Shown here: positions 35,070 through 46,006 of the stretch, in pieces
Position numbering within the stretch: position 1 is the stretch's first letter
Layout: every line of letters starts with the position of its first letter
From: Chaetoderma sp. LZ-2023a
Lineage: Eukaryota; Mollusca; Caudofoveata; Chaetodermatida; Chaetodermatidae
Assembly (NCBI GenBank): GCA_034401795.1
Contig: CM067370.1
Coordinates: 53,556,880-53,620,879 of the forward strand
Length of the DNA stretch: 64,000 nucleotides
Reading direction: 5' to 3'
Made by a program: the position numbers and the translations under genes
The notes under the pieces: model-generated
Databases searched by the model: none
Seen by the model: only the letters and a program-made list of their open reading frames with translations
Told to the model about the DNA's origin: nothing

Positions 35070-36114
35070 CCTCATCTCTGCTCAACAGTGTTGAAATCTT
35101 TGCTTAGTGAATACCCATTTGCAGCACATGTGAGTATTTTTGAAAATTTACCACTAAAAAACATGGTTTGGCGATTGAGTCATTCCAGTGGCTACACTTC
35201 AAAAATAGTCTTCTTTTGGTAAGTAAAATAGACATTTCTCAAGACCACTGTAAAGGCTTAATTGGGGGGGGGGGGGGTGCCAAACAGACATGTTAAATGC
35301 ATTGTTCCCAGACTTTATATAAATAATGACATAAAAGTTTAATTCTATGAGGAAATAGTAATTTAAGTGCCTAATCTATTTGTATCTCATCTATATACAT
35401 TTCAACCTGTACATAACAACCTTTTGGGAGCCAACAAAAAGTTTAAATTTCTTATAAACCTGCGGCAACCGAGTGTGTTTCGTTTATTAGCTGACCACCT
35501 GTTATTAGTGGTCACTATCTTTTGACTCTTAAAGTGGTCCTTTAAGCAAGATGTGACTGTATCAGCAAACAAACAAATTGATTGGCAGTGCTTGTGCATG
35601 TGTGTGTGTGATGTGTGTGCATGCATGTCTGCGTGTGCGCGTGTATGTAACAGTCTACTCACGTTGTGTGTGTGTGGGGTGTGATGTGGTGTGATGTGAT
35701 GAGCTACATGTGTGTGTGCTTGCATGGCGGTGTGTGTGTATGTAACAGTCTACTATGACATCCACTACACACCACAAGGATAAAACACATTTCATGTATA
35801 TGCTGATGCTAGGAGAATGGTGCTGATGTGGTGTCCGCAGGAGGAGATGTCGTGTCTGCTGAACCTTTCCTCTTGTTTGGCAGATGTTCATCACTACCTT
35901 CTCGTGAACGTTTTCGTGATGTAGGCTGAAGCAAAACAAAACAGGAAATGACAAGATAGACGACTGGCCCACGACTCCATCAAACAATATTAAATGAAAC
36001 AAGAAAAACAAAAACCATACGCCATGTTCTCCGACTAAGATATTAAAGAAATGTTATTCTGTGTGGGATCTTCTAGTGAATATGAAAGCATGCTAAGAGG
36101 GCATTTAGTCCATT
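35070..36114. other. Non-coding; hairpin C copy, G-run and TG-rich low complexity
   Basis: Hairpin C remnant at 35090-35250, G-run at 35263-35277, and TG-rich imperfect microsatellite at 35595-35745 with TATGTAACAGTCTACT repeated at 35645 and 35739. Short frames on the minus strand here are translations of the TG tract. Confidence 0.6.
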
Positions 36115-37795
36115 AGCCCTTACCACTCTGATGTCAATATTCTATCTTTTACTGTGTCGATAGCAAAGAAACTAGTGTACATTTTTCAACAATTTTGGTG
36201 GATGATGTTGCCGTCCATGACAGCACCATATTCCACCAAATTTGCTTAAAAATGAACACCAGTTCATCTTTCAATTTAATGTAACAAGAGCCATCAGAAG
36301 ATGCCATATTTCCCCGGATCCAAACATTTCAGATAAACATACATCGTAGCTAAACTGTAGTTGTGTTGACATCTTGAAATGATTGCTAGAGATGGTTGGA
36401 CTGACAGACTGACACACATACATTCTATACAGAAGCATAGATGTACAGCCATATGGATAGCACATGCACATCTTCAAGTGGTAATGAGAATCCTTACTAA
36501 GTTTCAATAGAATCACGGCTAAATTGTAGGAGTTGTGTTGACAAGAAATGATTGGTACTGCACTTTATGTATCAGCTTAAAGGTATTTAAAGGGAGATAA
36601 TGCTGCAATGGATAATTTTCTGGCCACGAAAAAAGCACATGCACATCTTCGGATGGTAATGACTAGATTTACCATGTTTCAAAAGAATTGTAACTAAACT
36701 GTAGGAGTTGCATTGACAAGGATTGACCGACAGACGAACATACATTTTGGACAGACGGATGGCTGTACAAGTATACAGATAGGACATGCACATCTTCATG
36801 TCGTAATGATAACACTTACCAAGTTTCAAAAGAATCGCAGCTAAACTGTAAGAGTTGCGTTGACAAATGATTGGCAATGCAGTTTATGTATCGGCTTTAT
36901 GATATTTAAAGGGTGATAACTCTGTAATGAATAATTGTTTGGCCACGAAAAAAGCACATGCACATCTGCACATGATACTGATAATGTGGACAAAATTTAA
37001 AGTTAATCCACTGAGACCTCTAGGAGTTGCATTGACAAGAAATGATTGTCAGAGATGGATGGACTGACAGACGGACATACATACATTTTGGACAGACGGA
37101 TGGACGTACAGGTATACGGATAACACATGATACTGATAATGTGGACAAAATTTAAAGTTAATCCATTGAGACCTCTAGGAGTTGCATTGACAAGAAATGG
37201 TTGTCAGAGTTGGATGGACTGACAGACAGCCATACATACATTTTGGACAGATGGATGGACATACAGGTATACGGATAGCACATGCACACCTTCACGTGGT
37301 AATGATAACACATACGAATTTTCAAAAGAATCAGAGCTAAACTGTAGGAGGAGTTGCGTTGACAAGAAATGATTGGCAATGCAGTTTATGTATCGGCTTT
37401 AAGATATTTAAAGGGGGATAATGTTGTAATGAACAATTTTTCGGTCGCGAAAAAAGCACATGCCCATCTGCACATGATACTGATAATGTCAACAAAATTT
37501 TAAGTTAATCCATTGAGGAGTTGCGTTGACAATAAATGATTGGCAATGCAGTTTATGCATCGGCTTTAAGATATATAAAGGGGGATAAATCTGTAATGAA
37601 CAATATTCCGGATGCGAAAAAAGCACATGCACATCCGCACATGATACTGATAATGTGGACAAAATTTTAAGTTAATCCATTGAGACCTCTAGGAGTTGCG
37701 TTGACAAGACGGGGATGGATGGATGGACAGACGGATGGACATGCTGATTGCTATTTTAAATTTTGACAACAGAGTGGTACGGGTTAATTGTAAAG
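36115..37795. repeat. Hairpin family B copy split by a tandem array
   Basis: The left part of hairpin B is present at 36120-36283. Its far right arm (TTTTAAATTTTGACAACAGA) reappears only at 37752. The intervening 1.47 kb is an irregular tandem array. Its units contain TAGGAGTTGCATTGACAAGA, GATGGACTGACAGACGGACA and AAAAAAGCACATGCACATCT. No gene is supported. Confidence 0.7.
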
Positions 37796-37799
37796 ATTG

Positions 37800-38190
37800 A
37801 TCAAGAAAAAACAAGCATTCTCTAAGTATTGCTTTGCAATACATGTCCCCCACCTGGTGATATAAATCTTTAGAGAGAAACAGTCAAAAACTCCATTAAA
37901 AATTGACAGAAGCAGCTGAAACTCGAACTTGATCTGTAGCTTCTCATAAACAAGCAATAAACCAAGTTTCAGTTAAATACGGTGAAGGAGAATGAAAAAG
38001 GCTTGAAAGCTGATATGTTTGTATTTCATAAGTCGAAAGCTGACACAACTCCATAAAAATTGATGCAAATGCCTGAGACTCGAACTTGGTCTGTAATTTC
38101 TCATAACAAAGCAACGTACCAATTCTCAGTTGAATATCTTGAAAGACTGCGAGAAAAACGGTGGAAAACTACTATTTTTTCGTATTTCAT
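37800..38190. repeat. Satellite-like array of ~150-bp units (left block)
   Basis: Units contain CTGAAACTCGAACTTGATCT, TCTCATAACAAAGCAA and a GTATTTCATAAGTCGAAAG junction. The array continues beyond the LINE at 41765. Confidence 0.7.
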
Positions 38191-39233
38191 GTCTTCTTTT
38201 TGATCACTGGTATCACACTTTGAGAGCCGTTCTCAAGATGAAATCTGTGGTTTTCTGCAGTTCTTACAGGTCCATACAGCTTTTCAAGAAAAGAGGTTGA
38301 CAAAGGCCAGATCTCTTCTCTCAGCAGCTGATACGTACTGCAACACTGAAGTATGTGCTCTGTGGTCTGTTCTGCTTCTCCACAAGGACAAGCGGGCGAT
38401 GTCGTAAGGTGGAGCCGCCTGTACATGTGTTGGTTTAGTCTGTTATGTCCAGTTCTGAGACGAAAAATGGTCACTTGCTCTGGCCTCGAGAGATGATGGT
38501 AGGCATCTTCTGATTGACGTGTTCTATAGAGTGACTTGATGATAGTCTTCATCTCTGTATGGGTAACCATGTTTTCTGTCTGATTCTCCTCTGCACCCAC
38601 CTTAGCCATCTTGTCTGCTTCCTCATTTCCTTGGACTCCACAGTGTGAGCGGATCCACTGCAATGCTATCCGAAAGCATTTGATGGTTTGTAGTGCTTCT
38701 TCAAGTTGTGGCAGCTTACCTTTGGTGATAGCCTCAAGGACGGAGCGGGCGACAATCTGTGCAATAGGGTCTGCTGTTCTGCTGATGGTATTAGCTGCAT
38801 GAACCGGTGCTTCGACTTCAGCTCTGTAGTTTGTGCAGTGTTTGCCTGTCGGCATTGCAGCTGACTCATGTCGTCCATTTGGATACTGTATGTGCAATCC
38901 GGCACCTCTGCTCCTAATTGCATCTTTGGCTGATCCATCTGTGTAGATCCTTATCCATGTCTCCTGAGGGTACATTTCTTTCAGCATGGCTAGGGTCAGG
39001 GCCTTCTTGCTCACATCACTATGTTCATCTTTGGTTGTGAGATGAGGTACTGTGGTGCGAACAGCTATGCTCTCTAGTTTGTTTTCCCAGGGTGGAGGAT
39101 CAAGGGTGTGGTTTGGGTCTTCTATTTGTGCTGGCAACATTTCTTGGTGTTTCCTTTGAAGTGCTTTTGTCTCTTTCACAAAACTTAATCTTTTAAGTCT
39201 TCCTGATGACAGCTGTGCTTGCCTGATCTTCAT
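38187..39233 (-). pseudogene. LINE C-terminal part: RNase H and cysteine-rich tail
   Basis: RNase H would remove RNA from the RNA-DNA hybrid. The first catalytic Asp is in YTDGSAKD, the Glu in YRAEVEA, and the last motif is HCGVQGNEEADKMA. The site that normally reads D-x-R-S reads V-A-R-S, so one active-site Asp appears lost. A zinc-knuckle-like C-x-C...H-x4-C segment (CPCGEAEQTTEHILQC) follows, as in many I-type elements. The open frame ends in a TGA that uses bases of the target duplication. A one-base shift earlier gives a natural stop about 25 bases before, so the end is probably frameshifted. Confidence 0.85.
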
Positions 39234-39293
39234 CGGGTGGTTGTTGAACGATTTGAACTTTGCAGCTTGGATCAGTGCTTTGCATTCCCTTCC

Positions 39294-41210
39294 TTAGCTA
39301 AGTGGGGGGATGCCTGCTGTCTGTTCCATTTTTTCTAGTGGTGTTGATCTCATTCTACCAGTGATGATGCGCAGTGCCTGGTTTTGTACTCTGTCGAGGT
39401 TCTGTTGATGAGATTTAGCTGCTGTCATCCATGAGCTGGATCCATACTCAAGGTGTGGTCGTACGGCACCTAGGTAGATGGTCTTGAGGATCCTTTCAAT
39501 GGCACCCCACTTTGTTCCTGCCAGCTTCCTCATGATGTTTAGCTTTCTTCTGGCCTTTGCCACTGCATTCTGAATGTGCTCCTTCCATGTTAATCTTCTG
39601 TCATAGGTGACTCCCAGGTATGTCTGTTGGTCCTCGTACTCGAGTGGAGTATCACCTAGTGTCAGATTGCCAACCTTGGTTTTGGTGGACAGTGAGAATA
39701 GCATGGCTGATGATTTTTCTTTGTTGATGGTCATACACCAGCGATTGGCCCAAGCTGTAATTCTGTCCAAGGCGAGCTGCATTCTGTACGTGGCAGTCAT
39801 TGTGTACTCCTCGGTGCACCAATGTACGAGGTCATCTGCATAGAGGGCTGCTTGGATCCCATTGGGCAGCTCTGTTACAATGTCATTAATGAAGAGTATG
39901 AACAGAGTTGGTGTTAATACTCTGCCTTGTGGCACCCCTTGTCTCAGCAATACATTCTGTCCAGATTGTCCATCCACCAGCACCCTAGCTCTGCGATTGT
40001 GTAGGTATGACTCAGTCCATCAGAACATGTTGCCACCGATGCCTGTGCGCCGGAGCTTCACGAGGAGGCCATCCTTCCACACCTTGTCAAATGCCTTCTG
40101 CAGATCAATAAAGGCAGCTAGCATCACCTTCCTGGCTTGAAGTGTCCTCTATGACCTGTGCAAGATGTGTTGTTTGCTCCTGTATCTTCTGAAGCCGGCC
40201 TGCTTTGAAACTATAACGGTCTCCGATTCCAGGTACCACTGCAACCGCCATGGTCTTGCATATGCAGCTTGTAAGACGGATAGGACGGTAGCTCGGCACA
40301 TTCACCTTGTTCTTCCCTTTTTTCAGAATAGGAGTGATTCTGGCTTGTTTTACTGCACTGAGGAACCTCTCCATTGGTCCAACTGAGATTAAAGATGTCT
40401 AGCAACTTGCGGAGATGCATTAACAAGGTGTTGGATCATTTCATTCGTAATGCCATCTGGCCCGGGAGATTTCTTCTTCTTCAATTGGCGGATAGCCTTC
40501 TTCAGTTCTGGTAAACTAATGTCAACTTTCATTGCATCGTGAGTGTTTGTGTCTGTTCTTTCCTTTCGCTCATTTCTAACCTTTTTTTTACGCATTCGTG
40601 GTATAGAAATGTTGCTTTCTTTTGCATATGCCTTCGCAAAGGCATCTGCAGCCATCTTTCCTGTCAGTGTTTGTCCATCTTCTTCAAGAGTAATCTTCTC
40701 TCCCCCGACACCCTCATCATTCAGTACTTTAGTCAGTCTCCATAGCTTTGTTGTGTCTCTCTCTAAAGTAAACCCTACTGTCTTTTCCCTCCAGCTTCTT
40801 CTTTTGGCCTCCAGCTTGGTTTTTAGATACCTGGCTTTAGTTTGTTGTAGCGTGAAGTGGTTTTCATGACAGGGATTACTCTCTGCATCTTCTCTGGCCT
40901 TGTCTAGTTTATCATGTGCTGCTTGCAGTTCTGTTGTCCAGTAGGGGCAGTAGTTTTTCCTGAACCCTCGAGGAATCGCTTCGTTGGCAACCTTGAGGAT
41001 ACTTGAATTAAATTCCTTGACCACATTGTTGATGTTTCCCCCTTCTACGGCTATATTTTTGGTAAGCTCATTGGAACGAATGCCGAACAGACTCCAATTT
41101 GCCTTTTTGTTGTTCCACCTTGGATGTTGAGGTGAACTTGTCAAAATACTTCCAGAAAGAGAGAGGAGGACTTGGCGGTGGTCGCTTCCTCCTAACTGCG
41201 ATCCGACCAC
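39294..41210 (-). pseudogene. LINE reverse transcriptase with linker, interrupted
   Basis: 41210-40389 carries the end of the endonuclease (GGSDHRQVLL) and the linker up to KKKSPGPDGITNEM, where the RT begins. 40426-40105 holds ARITPILKKGKNKV and SYRPIRLTS in frames offset by an indel. Motif A (FIDLQKAFDKVWKDG) follows near 40100, then an in-frame TGA near 40026. The segment 39983-39294 contains QGVPQG and the YADD catalytic box (AALYADDLVHW) and the thumb (TYLGVTYDRRLTWKEH). The enzyme would prime DNA synthesis from nicked target DNA. Several stops and shifts make it inactive. Confidence 0.88.
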
Positions 41211-41211
41211 T

Positions 41212-41748
41212 CTACTGAGGTTTCTGTGAATGGCTTCTGTAAAAATGCCAAGTCCAGCGTTGTTGTCGAGTGCACCCGGCGCGAGTAGAAGGTAGGCTGA
41301 TCTGTGGGATCATTGGCAAGTACACATGTAACAGGTGCTTTTCATCTTGCCATGCTTCAATGTCTTCTCCTTGTTTGTCAAGTGTGCTGTATCCCCAGCT
41401 CTGGGACTGGCTATTAAAGTCTCCCGCAATGAGGAAGTGGCAGTCCGGGACATGGATTGTGTCAAGTGAGAGATTCTTGTCATTAGGGCAGTAATAATTG
41501 ACAATGTCAATCACAGAGTTGCTGGTTGTTACCTTGATCTTGATATATTCTGCCTCTTCCATAAAGGTTTTGATCTGGCCGGCGTTCACGCTGTTTCGGA
41601 CCAAGGTGATCACCCCGCCTTTCTTTCTTCCGCTTCGATCACACCGGAAAATCTGGTAACCTCTGATCTTAAATGATTTTCCTTCTTGCAGGTATGTCTC
41701 TTGAATGCAGCAGATATCAGGCCCCTGAGCCACGTTGAGGCCGAGCAT
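41212..41748 (-). pseudogene. LINE AP-like endonuclease, N-terminally truncated and frameshifted
   Basis: The endonuclease nicks target DNA for retrotransposition. The catalytic Glu is visible in CIQET, and the Asp/Asn pair in GDFNSQSQSWG. The SDH motif that should follow lies in the next frame at about 41180, showing a frameshift near 41212-41290. The first strands of the fold are missing at the 5' truncation point (41764). Confidence 0.85.
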
Positions 41749-41764
41749 ATAGTCTTAAAGAGGG

Positions 41765-42480
41765 GTATTTCATAATTCAAAAGGGGCATAACTCTATGAA
41801 AAACTGACGAAAATGTCTAAAGCCGGAACTTGCTCTGTAACTCCTTATACTAAAGCGATGTACCGATTTTGACGTAAAATATTTTGAAGGAGTGCGAAAA
41901 AACATGCGGAAAGCTGGTATTTTTCGTTAAAAGGGGGCATAACACCATAAAAAATTGACGCATGCGCCTGAAACTCCAACTTGGTCTGTAACTGCTCATA
42001 ACAAAGCAATGTAGCAATTCTCAGTGGAATATCTTGAGACTGCGAAAAAGTGCGGAAAATAATATTTTTCGTATTTCCTAAGCCAAAAGGGGGCATAACT
42101 CCATGAAAGATTAGACGAAAATGTCTGAAACTCGAACTTGTTCTGTAACCCCTTATACCAAAGCGATGTACCAATTTTCCCTTAAATAACTTGGGAGTGC
42201 GAAAAAGTGTAGGAAGCTGATATTTTTCATATTTCCTAAGTCGAAAGCGATGTACCGATTTTCGCTTAAATATCTTGAAGGAGTGCGAAAAAAAGTGCGG
42301 AAAGCGGATATTTTTCATCAAAAGGGGGCATAACTCCATCAAAAAATTTACGCATACGCCTGAAACTCGAACTCGGTCTGTACGTTCTCATTACAAAGCA
42401 ATGTACCAATTCTCAGTATAATATCTTGAAAGACTTCATAAGTCGAAAAGGGGGCATTAACTCCATGAAAAATTGACGAA
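41765..42480. repeat. Satellite-like array of ~150-bp units (right block)
   Basis: Successive units begin near 41781, 41933, 42088 and 42322 with AAGGGGGCATAACTCCAT. They continue through CTGAAACTCGAACTTGGTCT, AAAGCAATGTACCAATTCTC and TATCTTGAA. One unit carries an internal partial duplication. The LINE interrupts this array. Confidence 0.8.
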
Positions 42481-42735
42481 AATTAGTAGTTATATACAGG
42501 GTGTTTCAGAACAGAATGTGGTGGGAGCTGCCGATCCACGATCCGCGGCTAAAGGAGGGATGTGGGTTGTCAAAACAGAGGCGACATATATATATATATA
42601 TTGGTTGCGATGTGTTTTACAACGTAGGGCCCACCGCAACCCCGCCCCCCCCCCACTCCCCATCACCCCTGGGCCCTCATCAGGCATTTGCCGAGTTCAA
42701 AAGATGCCAGGCAAGTACAAAACTTCCATTTAGAC
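42481..42735. other. Junction between satellite and Polinton region
   Basis: Contains CAGGGTGTTTCAGAACAGAA at 42497, a (TA)n tract at 42589-42601, and C-rich sequence at 42640-42655. I could not find an inverted partner for the CAGGGTGTTTC sequence on the far side, so it is not called as a terminal repeat. Confidence 0.35.
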
Positions 42736-43003
42736 CTACAACATCATAAGTTTATTCACACCAGACAAGTAGAAAACTTCCACTACAAATGCACTATTAG
42801 TAAAGGGTGATACCATCAAAAATCCCCATATTAGAGAAACGCAACTGTATTGGTAAATATCATCCATTTTGACATACAACATCATAAGTTTATTCACTCC
42901 AGGAACGTACAAAATTTCCACTACAAATCCACTATTAGTAAAGGGTGATACCATCAAAAATCCCCATATTAGAGAAACGTAACTGTATAGGTAAATATCT
43001 GCT
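42736..43003 (+). repeat. Two tandem 138-bp units upstream of the Polinton polymerase
   Basis: TACAACATCATAAGTTTATT starts at 42737 and again at 42875. Both copies end TTAGAGAAACGYAACTGTAT, and the second leads directly into the polymerase start at 43004. It is probably a duplicated leader or promoter of the polymerase gene. Confidence 0.75.
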
Positions 43004-45260
43004 ATGGACATTGATGAAGTACTTCAAAAATTGGCGAGATTGTTGCAGCAGGGACTTATTAGCCGTACCACTTATGCCGAAAACCTGGCAGCTCTCCTTC
43101 GCGAGAAGCCAACCCCAGCCCCATGCAGGAAGCTACCAACCACTTCCGCGAAACAGCCCCACCCAAAGCTAAAAACCGCACCCAAGTTCACAGATGAGGA
43201 AATCAACAGTTTTTGTGATGCTTTATTCTAGGAAATGATGGACATAACCCCGGGATTTGGGAAGGTCCCACATACAATCAAGAACTATCTGCGGGGATGG
43301 GAACTTCTTGGACATGGGGAAAAAGGTCCAACCGCTTTTCTAGATAAAAACCTGGACAAGATCGAGAGGAAGTTTGTAGAAGAGGTCCTCGACCTGAAGG
43401 GGGTGAAGTTCTCCCTTGCTCTCAAGATCACCGTCCACAAGGAGAAGAATGACGGGACAGAGGTCACCACAAATCCCCCATTCTGGTCTAAGCAGCATGC
43501 CATCCTGAAGGCAAACAATATTAGTGAGGCTGTGAAGGAGGCCAAAGGCAAGGTGGTGCAAGGCCTTGAAAGCTACACCCGTGAGGGGTCTGGCTGGGCA
43601 GTCGAACAGGTTGATGCATTGTACCTCAACATTGCCAGATATCAACCACTACGTGGTGGGTCCTATATCGATCTCCCTGTTTCGATTAAGCGAAAACGTG
43701 CCGTGGTTAATGTCCGCTGGTCTCTCCTGGCTGTTGCTTATCCTCCAGACAGTAATCCCCAGCAGACATCGAAGTATTTAGCGCACTGAGACACCCTTGA
43801 CTTCAGCGGTGTAGACTCTCCAACCCCTCCCCACCAGCTTAAGCATGTTGAGTGGCAGAATGGCCTGGCCATTAATGTATTCGGCCATGACAAGGGTGTC
43901 TACCCACTGCAGCTGAGTGAGGCAGACCCAGGCATTCTGAGGACAAATCTGCTGCTTATTGAGAAACAACAAGCAAGCAACACTATATCTGGATTAAGGA
44001 ACTGAATCGTCTGCTCCGTGACCAGAGTCGGCATAACAAATGTAAACACTTTTGTGAACGTTGCCTACATTGCTATTCTCGCGAAGGCCTCATCAAGCAC
44101 AAACCGGAGTGCTGTGGCATCGGTGACAGACAAATGCATATAAGAATGCCTACAGATGACAGGAAGATGCTACAGTTCACCAACTACCACAAGCAACTCA
44201 AGGTGCCATTCATCATGTGCTGACTTTGAAGCCCTAACAACCAAGATTGAGGGACCAGAGGCGAATCCGGCTCAGATCAGCACACAGAAAACGCAATACC
44301 ATGAGACCTGTGGGTTCTCATACATTGTGGTCTGCTGTGACAGTGCCAGTGAACCACCAGTGCTGTATCAAGAAGATGCAGCTAAGCACTTCCTGGATCG
44401 ATTGGTACAGGAAGAGGAGAAGATAACAACCGTGCTCGCCCACCCTAAGCCGATGGAGATGACTAGAGAGGAGTGGCGAGCTCATAAAACCGCAGTCAGT
44501 TTCCATGTGTGCGACAAACCATTAGCTCGTGACGGAGTCATATATAGTGTCAGAGATCACTGCCTCATCACTGGTCTCTACCGGGGAGCAGCACACAATG
44601 TGTGTAATCAACAGCAGAAAAACTGGTGCCTAACCTGAGAGACAAAGAGCGCTATGTCCTACACTAACGCAACCTAAAGCTCTACCTTAGTTTAGGTATG
44701 AGGTTGAAGAAGGTGCACAGGGTTCTATGCTTCAATCAGCCACCGTGGATGGAGCCTTACATCCGACTCAACACAGAGCTCCGTAAGAAGGCCAACAGTG
44801 ACTTTGAGAAGGATCTCTACATGATGAAGAATAACGCTGTCTTCGGTAAGACCATGGAGAACTTATGCAAGCGAGTGGATGTCAAGCTAGTGCGGTCATC
44901 CGAGGAGGAAAAGCTGTGCCGCCTAATAGCCAAGCCTAACTTCTCCCAGGCGAAGGTGTTTGATGACGATCTAGCTGCACACCACATGTACAAGACGATC
45001 CTGCTGCTGAACCGCCCTGTCTATGTGGGAATTTCCATCCTGGACCTCTCAAAACACCAGATGTATTTCTTCTACTACAATGAGCTAAAGCAACTATATG
45101 GTGTCAACTGTGAGCTCCTGTACACAGACACCGACAGCTTCCTGTTGGAGATCCAGACTGCCGCTGCACAGTACTGCCAACAAGAAGGTCCTAGGCAAGA
45201 TGAAGGATGAGTGTGCCGTGGTGCCAATCCAGGAGTTTGTTGGTCTGCGCCCGAAGATGT
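43004..45260 (+). pseudogene. Polinton protein-primed DNA polymerase B, heavily decayed
   Basis: The enzyme would replicate the element from a terminal protein primer. The N-terminal region (43004-43980) has in-frame stops at 43229-43231 and 43787-43789. A frameshift near 43980 leads into a Cys/His stretch (CKHFCERCLHCYS), and another near 44220 leads into the exonuclease I acid pair in CADFEALTTK. A Cys/His segment (DHCLITGLYRGAAHN) follows. Near 44625-44690 a deletion removes the other exonuclease motifs and polymerase motif A. Polymerase motif B (NNAVFGKTMEN) and the catalytic motif C (YTDTDS) remain in 44698-45180. After another shift comes KKVLGKMKDEC and GLRPKMYSI, after which homology stops near 45260. 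Recognition is confident; function is lost. Confidence 0.88.
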
Positions 45261-45267
45261 ACTCCAT

Positions 45268-45547
45268 CAAGCAGTCGGATGAGCAGGAAACCTCCATGGA
45301 GAGCATTATTGGCGATTTTGCGGACCGTTTCGCCAGCCTTCGTCGTGAACAGAGCAATCAGAGCCCCAACTGCTGATAGTGGGCCAAGAGAGCCCTTCAC
45401 GTAGGTATGATAAATTCCATTGGCTCGGTGGGATTCTGGCTCTACATCATCATCATCATAGGCATCCTCATCATTGTCCTCGTCTTCATCATAGTCATCC
45501 TCATCATAGTCCTCAACCGGATCCTCGAAAGCTTCCGGTTCATCCAT
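45268..45547 (-). pseudogene. Acidic protein fragment of the Polinton, unrecognised
   Basis: Opens with an extremely acidic stretch (Asp/Glu/Tyr-rich, about residues 10-37) and continues with SLGPLSAVGALIALFTTKAGE, a mildly hydrophobic segment. The open frame runs to 45191, but its last part is antisense to the polymerase end and is probably not genuine. The junction near 45268 suggests a rearrangement that removed the ends of both genes. Confidence 0.4.
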
Positions 45548-45598
45548 TGCTTGTAGTTCCTGCTTACTATATGGTGAATTTAAATCACCTGTATAGAC

Positions 45599-45985
45599 AT
45601 GGCATCTGCAATCTTGAATGCAGGCGTGTTTGCGTTGGTGAACTGAGTCTCAGCTTTGCTGACCATAAGGCGGGGGAGGTAGAGAAAACGTCATAACCAG
45701 GCGATGGAGAAGCTGTCTAAGGAGAAGTTTGAGTACAGCAAGGCACTCGAGCATATGCACCAAAGGGAGGCACACCGACGGCAACAAAGGGCTCAAGCCA
45801 CCCGGAACTTCCACAATGCTGATGCGAGTCTCGATGAGTACTACGAGGTTGTAAAGCTCTCCGAACCGACACTCGACTATGAGGCATCAGGAGGTCAGAA
45901 GACGGCCGAGGCCATAGTAGTGGTAGTGGCTGCTGTAGCAGCAGTGGTAGCTGGTGGAGTTATGCTCTATGCGTGTTCAAGCTGA
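45599..45985 (+). pseudogene. Small Polinton membrane protein with C-terminal hydrophobic helix
   Basis: An ATG at 45599 starts a short hydrophobic N-terminus. The frame shifts twice, near 45645 and 45690. The 45704-45985 part is a charged, probably helical segment (Lys/Glu/Gln/Arg-rich) followed by AEAIVVVVAAVAAVVAGGVM, a single membrane helix, and a short tail ending CSS. I do not recognise it. Position and shape fit a small virion or membrane-active protein, but that is inference. Confidence 0.5.
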
Positions 45986-46006
45986 ATACCAGTGGTGTGT
46001 GATACC

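Larger units (their letters stand above)
38191..41764 (-). mobile_element. 5'-truncated LINE retrotransposon with RNase H
   Basis: Minus-strand endonuclease, reverse transcriptase and RNase H regions occur in LINE order. GTATTTCAT is present at 38182-38190 and 41765-41773, a 9-bp target duplication. The first part of the endonuclease is missing, so the copy is 5' truncated. There is almost no 3' untranslated region and no poly(A), which suggests a clade with a short non-A tail. A downstream RNase H plus an AP-type endonuclease points to the I superclade. The coding region is interrupted by stops and frameshifts. Confidence 0.85.

Noticed and set aside
35402-36011. Histidine/threonine-rich minus-strand frames
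   Set aside because: They are translations of the TG-rich low-complexity tract at 35595-35745.
45094-45547. Minus-strand frame over the polymerase C-terminal region
   Set aside because: Its 3' part is exactly antisense to recognisable polymerase residues (GLRPKMYSI). Only the acidic 5' part outside the polymerase was kept as a possible gene.
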